Assembly: GCA_964035015.1 (NCBI GenBank) | Contig: OZ035998.1 | Location: 11,868,143 to 11,932,142 of the forward strand | Reading direction: 5' to 3' | DNA from: Corallium rubrum | Taxonomy: Eukaryota > Cnidaria > Anthozoa > Scleralcyonacea > Coralliidae | DNA length: 64,000 nucleotides | Part shown: positions 60,101 through 64,000 of the stretch, in pieces | Layout of the letters: every line of letters begins with the position of its first letter | How positions within the stretch are numbered: the first letter of the stretch is position 1 | Program-made: the position numbers and the translations under genes | Notes under the pieces: model-generated | What the model saw: only the letters and a program-made list of their open reading frames with translations | What the model was told of the DNA's origin: nothing | Database searches by the model: none

Positions 60101-63100
60101 TGAGGTTCTTCTTCTACCAAATGAATTGCCGATTTATCTATCTTTTCAACCAGTTGAGGTGGTGTTGGCTTTTCTTTTTCTGTATCTTCATTCAGTACGA
60201 ATTCACGTATTTCATATTTTGGCTGATATGCTGACTTAGTGATTTGTGGTTCTTCTTCTGCCAGATGAATTGCCGATTTATCTATCTTTTCAACCGGTTG
60301 AGGTTGTGTTGGCTTTTCTTTTTCTTTTTCTCTATCTTCATTCAGTACGAAATCTCCTATTTCATATTTTGGTGGTTCTTCTACCAAATGAATTTCTAAT
60401 TTATCTGTCCTTTCAATCAGTTGTGGTTGAGGTTGCGTTGACTTTTCTCTTTCTGTATCTTCATTCAGTACGAAATCTTGTATTTCATATTTTGGCTGAT
60501 ATGCTGACTTAGTGATTTGTGGTTCTTCTTCTACCAAATGAATTGTCGATTTATCTATCGTTTCAACAGGTGGAGGTTCTGTTGACTTTTCTCTTTCTGT
60601 ATCTTCATTCAGCACGAAATCTCGTATTTCATATTTTGGTTGATATGCTGAAGTAGTGATTTGTGATGGTTCTTCTACCAGATGAATTTCTAATTTATCT
60701 GTCTTTTCAACCAGTTGTGGTTGAGGTTGCGTTGACTTTTCTCTTTCTGTTTCTTCATTCAGTATGAAATCTTGTATTTCATATTTTGGCTGATATGCTG
60801 ACTTAGTGATTTGAGGTTCTTCTTCCGCCAAATGAATTGCCGATTTATCTATCTTTCCAACCGGTTGAAGTTGTGTTGGCTTTTCTCTTTCTGTATCTTC
60901 ATTCGGTGCGAAATCTCGTATTTCATATTTTGGTTGATATGCTAAAGTAGTGATTTGTGGTTCTTCTGCCAAATGAATTGCCGATTCATCTACCTTTTCG
61001 ACCGGTTGAGGTTGAAGTTGTGTTGGCTTTTCGCTTTCTGTATCTTCATTCAGCACGAAATCTCGTATTTCATGTTTTGGTTGTTCTTCTACCAAATGAA
61101 TTTCTAATTTATCTGTCTTTTCAACCGGTTGTGGTTGAGGTTGCGTTGACTTTTCTCTTTCCGTATCTTCATTCGGCACGAAATCTCTTATTTCATATTT
61201 TGGCTGATATGATGACTTAGTGATTTGTGTTTCTTCTTCTGCCAAACGAATTGCCGATTTATCTATCTTTCCAACCGGTTGAAGTTGTGTTGGCTTTTCT
61301 CTTTCTGTATCTTCATTCGGTGCGAAATCTCGTATTTCATATTTTGGTTGATATGCTGAAGTAGTGATTTGTGGTTCTTCTTCTGCCAAACGAATTGCCG
61401 ATTTAGCTATCTTTCCAACCGGTTGAAGTTGTGTTGGCTTTTCTCTTTCTGTGTCTTCATTCGGTGCGAAATCTCGTATTTCATATTTTGGTTGATATGC
61501 TGAAGTAGTGATTTGTGGTTCTTCTTCTGCCAAACGAATTGCCGATTTATCTATCTTTCCAACCGGTTGAAGTTGTGTTGGCTTTTCTCTTTCTGTGTCT
61601 TCATTCGGTGCGAAATCTCGTATTTCATATTTTGGTTGATATGCTGAAGTAGTGATTTGTGGTTCTTCTACCAAATGAATTGCCGATTTATCTACCTTTT
61701 CGACCGGTTGAGGTTGAAGTTGTGTTGGCTTTTCGCTTTCTGTATCTTCATTCAGCACGAAATCTCGTATTTCATATTTTGGTGCTTCTTCTGCCAAATG
61801 AATTTCTATTTTATCTGTCTTTTCAACCGGTTGTGGTTGAGGTTGCGTTGACTTTTCTCTTTCCGTATCTTCATTCAGTACGAAATCTTGTATTTCATAT
61901 TTTGGCTGATATGCTGACTTAGTGATTTGCGGTTCTTCTTCTACCAAATGAATTACCGATTTATCTATCTTTTCAACCGGTTGAGGTTGTGTTGGCTTTT
62001 CTTTTTCTGTATCTTCGTTCAGTACGAAATCACGTATTTCATATTTTGGCTGATATGCTGACTTAGTGATTTGTGGTTCTTCTTCTGCCAGATGAATTGC
62101 CGATTTATCTATCTTTTCAACCGGTTGAGGTCGTGTTAGTTTGTTTTTTTCTTTTTCTGTATCTTCATTCAGTACGAAACCTCCTATTTCATATTTTTGT
62201 GCTTCTTCTACCAAATGAATTTCTAATTTATCTGTCCTTTCAATCAGTTGTGGTTGAGGTTGCGTTGACTTTTCTCTTTCTGTATCTTCATTCAGTACGA
62301 AATCTTGTATTTCATATTTTGGCTGATATGCTGACTTAGTGATTTGCGGTTCCTCTTCTACCAAATGAATTGCCCTTTTATCTATCTCTCTAACCGGTTG
62401 AGCTCTTGTTGGCTTCTCTTGTTCTGTATTTTCATTCAGTACAAAATCTCGTATTTCGTATTTTGGCTGATGTGATGACGTAGTAATTTGTGGTTGTTCT
62501 TCTACAGAATGGATTAATGACTTCTCTGTCTTTTCAAATAGCGGGAGTTGTGTCGGTTTTTCTTCTTCTGTATCCCCATTCAATACGAAATCTTTATTTT
62601 CATATCTTGGTTGGAATAGAAAACCTTCAATCTCCTGTCTTGGCTGATCTTTTGACTTGTTGCCTTCTGGTTCTTTTCCCCCCAGATTTACTGTCTTTGT
62701 AAGCTCTGGTTCACTTTGTATCGTGTCAGTTTCTGATTTCTTTTTCTTTTTAACTGGTGGAGGTTGTACCAATTGTTGTTTTCTTTGTCTGTGTTCTTCT
62801 AATACGAAATCTTGTATTTCGTACCTTGGTTGGTATGTTGTCTTGGACAGTTGTTTTTCTTCCTCTACGAGGCGCACTGCTGTATTTTGTGGTTCTGTAA
62901 GTTGCGGGGTTTTGTTTTGTTCTTTTTTCTCCATGTAATCTCTCAGCACTAAATCTTGTATTTCATTTCTTGGCAGATATGTTGGTTTGACAGGTTCCAC
63001 TTCATCTACCGGTCGAATTTCAGAGCTCTGTGGCGGATCTGCTGGCGAAGATTTTGCCGAATATTCTACTGGTTTCCTTTCCTTTGTGTTTTGTTCATCG

Positions 63101-64000
63101 CATACCAGCCCTTCTATTTTGTTTCTTGGCGGGTATATGGTGTTGGTTATTTCTTGTTCTTCTGCGAAATCATTTGTTGATTTTTGTTGGTTTTCAACTT
63201 TTGGAGATTGCACGGGTTCCTCGTTTATTTTCGCGTGTTCTTGGAATCCAAAATCTTGGATCCCATAATTTGGTTCATACACCAGCTTGGGACGTTCTTG
63301 TTCTTCCGTTAAATGACTTTCACTTCTTTCTGACTTTTCTCGGCTGGTATGTTGAACTGTTTTTATTGGTTCAATCAAGTCGTCGCTGTAACGTTGCACG
63401 TAATCGTTTTGGTATTGTGAAGATAAAGATGATTCATCTTCTTGTTCTTCTGGGATTGTATTTATCAGAAAACCGCGCCTTGCAGTGCTTTCCTGGAATT
63501 CTGGCATTTCTTGATCAGAGTCGTCTTCAGTATCGACTTCCGTATATTCTGGAAATACCAGTGTTTGTACTGCTATTTCTTTTGTGTTTAAACGGTCCTT
63601 TCTTTCTAACTCATTATTTGGTTTGGGTTCTACCTTACTGGGCTCTTGGATCTTTGAGTCTTCCGTCATTCCAGGAGTTGCGTATGTCATTTGACGTTGT
63701 TCTTGTTCTTGTTCTTTTTCTTTCTTTTTAGGCCTTTTTCGTTTCTTTTTCTTAGTTTTGTCGACAATAGTGACCTGAATTTTTCGTTGGAATTGGACGT
63801 GAGGCAAATAGACTGGGTCGTCGTCGTCGTCATCTTCTTTTTCCATCAATCTTTGTATCTCATAATTAGCCAGATACGGTTCATATGGTTCAAGAATCTC
63901 CTGTTCTGAGGCTTCGTCGTTTTTCTCTTTTTCGTTTTGTTCTTTTTCATTTTCTACTACATCTTCAAGATATCTGTGAATGTTTATGCCATAATTGGAT
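54136..64000 (-). CDS. Giant low-complexity repeat protein, 5' truncated by window edge
   Basis: One uninterrupted frame of about 3,287 codons ends at TGA (54136-54138) and is open to 64000, so the start lies outside the window. Composition is rich in Glu, Lys, Pro, Gln, Thr and Val and nearly free of Cys. No signal peptide or membrane segment is visible. Parts in order: acidic/basic N-terminal stretch (EDDDDDDPVYLP, KKKKRKRPKKKEK near 63740); a 48-residue repeat (KYEIRDFVLNEDTEREKPTQ core) over about 59000-63250; a second repeat family (VEEMPE...YERKVDIQT) over about 55800-58450; a C-terminal part with several PWLTVRRK-like motifs; and a compact end (DRWVILADGTTWWRLLVEDM near 54310-54375). 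I do not recognise the family. A cytoskeletal or scaffold role is only a guess from the repeats. Confidence 0.8.
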   Translation of the reverse strand, partial: SNYGINIHRYLEDVVENEKEQNEKEKNDEASEQEILEPYEPYLANYEIQRLMEKEDDDDDDPVYLPHVQFQRKIQVTIVDKTKKKKRKRPKKKEKEQEQEQRQMTYATPGMTEDSKIQEPSKVEPKPNNELERKDRLNTKEIAVQTLVFPEYTEVDTEDDSDQEMPEFQESTARRGFLINTIPEEQEDESSLSSQYQNDYVQRYSDDLIEPIKTVQHTSREKSERSESHLTEEQERPKLVYEPNYGIQDFGFQEHAKINEEPVQSPKVENQQKSTNDFAEEQEITNTIYPPRNKIEGLVCDEQNTKERKPVEYSAKSSPADPPQSSEIRPVDEVEPVKPTYLPRNEIQDLVLRDYMEKKEQNKTPQLTEPQNTAVRLVEEEKQLSKTTYQPRYEIQDFVLEEHRQRKQQLVQPPPVKKKKKSETDTIQSEPELTKTVNLGGKEPEGNKSKDQPRQEIEGFLFQPRYENKDFVLNGDTEEEKPTQLPLFEKTEKSLIHSVEEQPQITTSSHQPKYEIRDFVLNENTEQEKPTRAQPVREIDKRAIHLVEEEPQITKSAYQPKYEIQDFVLNEDTEREKSTQPQPQLIERTDKLEIHLVEEAQKYEIGGFVLNEDTEKEKNKLTRPQPVEKIDKSAIHLAEEEPQITKSAYQPKYEIRDFVLNEDTEKEKPTQPQPVEKIDKSVIHLVEEEPQITKSAYQPKYEIQDFVLNEDTEREKSTQPQPQPVEKTDKIEIHLAEEAPKYEIRDFVLNEDTESEKPTQLQPQPVEKVDKSAIHLVEEPQITTSAYQPKYEIRDFAPNEDTEREKPTQLQPVGKIDKSAIRLAEEEPQITTSAYQPKYEIRDFAPNEDTEREKPTQLQPVGKIAKSAIRLAEEEPQITTSAYQPKYEIRDFAPNEDTEREKPTQLQPVGKIDKSAIRLAEEETQITKSSYQPKYEIRDFVPNEDTEREKSTQPQPQPVEKTDKLEIHLVEEQPKHEIRDFVLNEDTESEKPTQLQPQPVEKVDESAIHLAEEPQITTLAYQPKYEIRDFAPNEDTEREKPTQLQPVGKIDKSAIHLAEEEPQITKSAYQPKYEIQDFILNEETEREKSTQPQPQLVEKTDKLEIHLVEEPSQITTSAYQPKYEIRDFVLNEDTEREKSTEPPPVETIDKSTIHLVEEEPQITKSAYQPKYEIQDFVLNEDTEREKSTQPQPQLIERTDKLEIHLVEEPPKYEIGDFVLNEDREKEKEKPTQPQPVEKIDKSAIHLAEEEPQITKSAYQPKYEIREFVLNEDTEKEKPTPPQLVEKIDKSAIHLVEEEPQITKSAYQPKYEIQDFVLNEDTEREKSTQPQPQRIERTDKLEIHLVEEPPKYEIGDFVLNEDTEKEKPTQPQPIEKIDKSAIHLAEEEPQITKSAYQPKYEIRDFVLNEDTEKEKPIQPQPVEKIDKSVIHLAEEPQITKSAYQPKYDIGDFVLNEDTEKEKEKPTQPQPVEKIDKSAIHLAEEEPQITKSAYQPKYEIRDFVLNEDTEKEKPTQPQLVEKIDKSVIHLVEEPQITKSAYQPKYEIRDFVLNEHTEREKPTQPQPVEKILDKLSINLVEEPQINKQPAYQPKYEIGDPEPQPVEKIDKSPVSLVKSITPLHRQDFVLIEDEENHNKGHPPDKSAVRVTKEPHQPIYETQEFVLNERTEIGDKPVESPAVQKSQPPGVDLVDAGPIQPVHAYQQRCEIRDFAFEKHTERKDKDAAQHLTEENPEKSIGHLVEDEPETTKSMLQSRYGIKGFVLREHPEERKDDRTQLPPDERIETSAGDLVQGKPVPIESVCQSSHGKQDFVLQEKEGKEEIAQSLPSEKTEILAEPELVKPMYYGTQHPVLIEGMVTPKPVEQTYERKENVVPFVVDEKLQIDDQEKTVNAVKDLPEQIKQTQEKQASFQTIVQKETTQLEKEVDIQTFVVEQKPKLEKTTGSLIAMKKPKEITFILVDDEPEPVKRVYKKPFDDQTSVVNERLQPGKESVSISPMKRPEEKTTSLVEEMSKQGKPTYEREVDVQSFSVEDKQKLPENETISISPIKRPEPTTVILVEEMPESIQRKYESDVDVHTYVEEIPQKDKANVYLRPDTELGKVSVDHEEQMPESVPQEIAVSLAEEMPEQVKAGYERKVDIQTSVVENGSQQENKIAYVRPTKQPEEVMTGRVEQIAESEDNRYEGEEDIKTFVEEQPHLKKETVSIERPREITVSIVEEIPGQVKPEYEQKVDIRVQEAPQLENEVVSLIPEERIVSRVEEYEQKVDIRVQEAPQLENEVVSLIPEEKIVSRVEEMPESVKSVYETKVDIETSIVEDTPQENEIDHVSPTKEPDEVTTNFVEQISESVEGRYERERNIKAFVKEKPHFKKETISTDRLRGITVCIVEEIPEQVKPGYERNVDIRPFVAEAEKATISTQYIQNQKNTTVKAKEEIVELVKPVYVREFDTQKSTAEVKPQLDAGTIPTQQLKDAEDTMNGVAEVMPELVKSGYEREPDITTIMAEETQQLEREPISTYHSKYKDDTTTKSVEEIPDPIMTVSMAEEIPESVKLHVNNQRNVRIEAFDLDEKLRVETVSISPVKKTEERTVSLVKEMSESVNPEYDKKVDIQTSVSDGRSHETKETASITRIRRPHGITVILVEEIPEQVNPACKTPELEKKITYASSEKAIIPKKSQVKNATVSTRNSRSQEKTVTPRQGEITYVPPNEQPEKVTTELTEEIPQLIKPRWETEVDIQTSIPKERTKVEKEQRLDSEPVSELVNKKDVDGVALTVRHKRKFVGTSHDGKLITELVHEEPLPLYEHTIREYVVENEDLSKNMLQSNLPDYINPVVTIENGIVSTNIINQHSVKHTDVGDYDNAVNVGNEYTVEKGEVMEMQLERSPTSSLASEKETKSLKYSEDESSKPSVEPWLTVRRKNTRNTSWCKRRQESKKEKAIVVERVTPDREVAGETVENAETLPESAETIPRFFRGEHTAMDKTVPGNNVWFTVRMKRWESDLRKENRQKYVKEEQMFSELSSSTVSNDGSFDEASSLKSLSRTQSTTSDISRKSESSSEDPWISVRRKNKKGLKKGTRTNGKTVPSYDITDGINTKHEATIAKEGNDLSRSKFKKKQQLDSSLILTFPSEAELKQSETQTFQETPDLADLRLVLPKKDCLDSSLLTKPMITVNDKKNITVRIKKSVRKKYDSRSILRRSKSDRNKHYSQVNVQDRWVILADGTTWWRLLVEDMDDFDKVKPRSDGKKFENIYEIGKANNNGEDTINLNQFSEELGRHEKQFSFVIDPKNLFQED
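55800..58450 (-). repeat. Second coding repeat family (VEEMPE / VDIQT type)
   Basis: Within the giant protein, units of roughly 50-70 residues carry VEEMPEQVKAGYERKVDIQT, a short charged stretch and an ISPIKRPEE-like segment. At least twelve diverged copies are visible. One pair near 57166-57326 is almost identical at the DNA level (CGAATATCCACTTTTTGTTC occurs twice about 117 bp apart), which indicates a recent local duplication. Confidence 0.7.
59000..63250 (-). repeat. 48-residue coding repeat array (KYEIRDFVLNEDTE type)
   Basis: About 26 well-preserved units plus some ten degenerate ones at the edges. The full unit is 144 bp. Three successive units at about 61240-61660 are nearly identical. 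A variant unit (LEIHLVEE type, TCTAATTTATCTGTC on +) recurs at about 59978, 60394, 60689, 61102, 61805 and 62222; three of the five gaps are 413-417 bp, which points to a three-unit higher-order repeat. Confidence 0.85.

Noticed and set aside
54410-63909. Plus-strand ORFs up to 264 codons opposite the giant gene
   Set aside because: They are antisense shadows of a long biased reading frame, and several repeat with the 144-bp unit.

Overview
This is eukaryotic DNA: genes are split by GT-AG introns, AT-rich, and surrounded by transposon remnants and long microsatellites. The gene content (a NOC4L-type nucleolar protein and an ADAMTS-like protease carrying MAM domains) plus dense small DNA transposons suggest an invertebrate animal. 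An anthozoan cnidarian such as a stony coral is my best guess. The species is an inference and the sequence alone does not prove it.

Layout. (1) 1-5820 holds no gene. It has a hAT-type element interrupted by a second hAT element (each with an 8-bp target duplication), a long fold-back element and a LINE-like 3' tail. (2) 5821-13061 is a complete two-exon NOC4L gene on the + strand (533 residues). Its single 5.6-kb intron holds at least seven mobile elements, two of them carrying a second element inside. (3) 13062-18386 is intergenic, with another hAT element and a TIR element. (4) 18387-43777 is a + strand gene of about 22 exons. Twenty exons (24304-43777) join with perfectly matching phases into an 875-residue open frame: end of a propeptide, reprolysin catalytic domain, disintegrin-like domain, thrombospondin type 1 repeat, MAM domain, ADAMTS cysteine-rich domain, second MAM domain, stop. 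Two upstream exons (signal peptide plus a short exon) are plausible, but at least one propeptide exon was not found. Its introns hold every large microsatellite array in the window. (5) 43778-54135 is intergenic, with more hAT-like elements, palindromes and tRNA-like sequences. (6) 54136-64000 on the - strand is one uninterrupted coding stretch of about 3,290 residues that runs off the window. It encodes a charged, probably disordered repeat protein with at least three separate repeat families, which I do not recognise.

Most notable points. The protease places a symmetric (phase 1-1) three-exon MAM cassette exactly between the usual ADAMTS thrombospondin and cysteine-rich domains, and a second MAM replaces the spacer. 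The third zinc ligand of its HExxHxxGxxH motif is Asp. The MAM1 exons lie between two long, mutually complementary tetranucleotide arrays. The giant repeat protein has a recently homogenised 48-residue repeat with a higher-order period. Several nested transposons can be dated relative to one another, and in one case a palindrome preserves the empty insertion site.

No functional link between the three genes is apparent. NOC4L acts in 40S ribosome biogenesis, the protease is predicted to be secreted, and the giant protein is probably structural (inference only).
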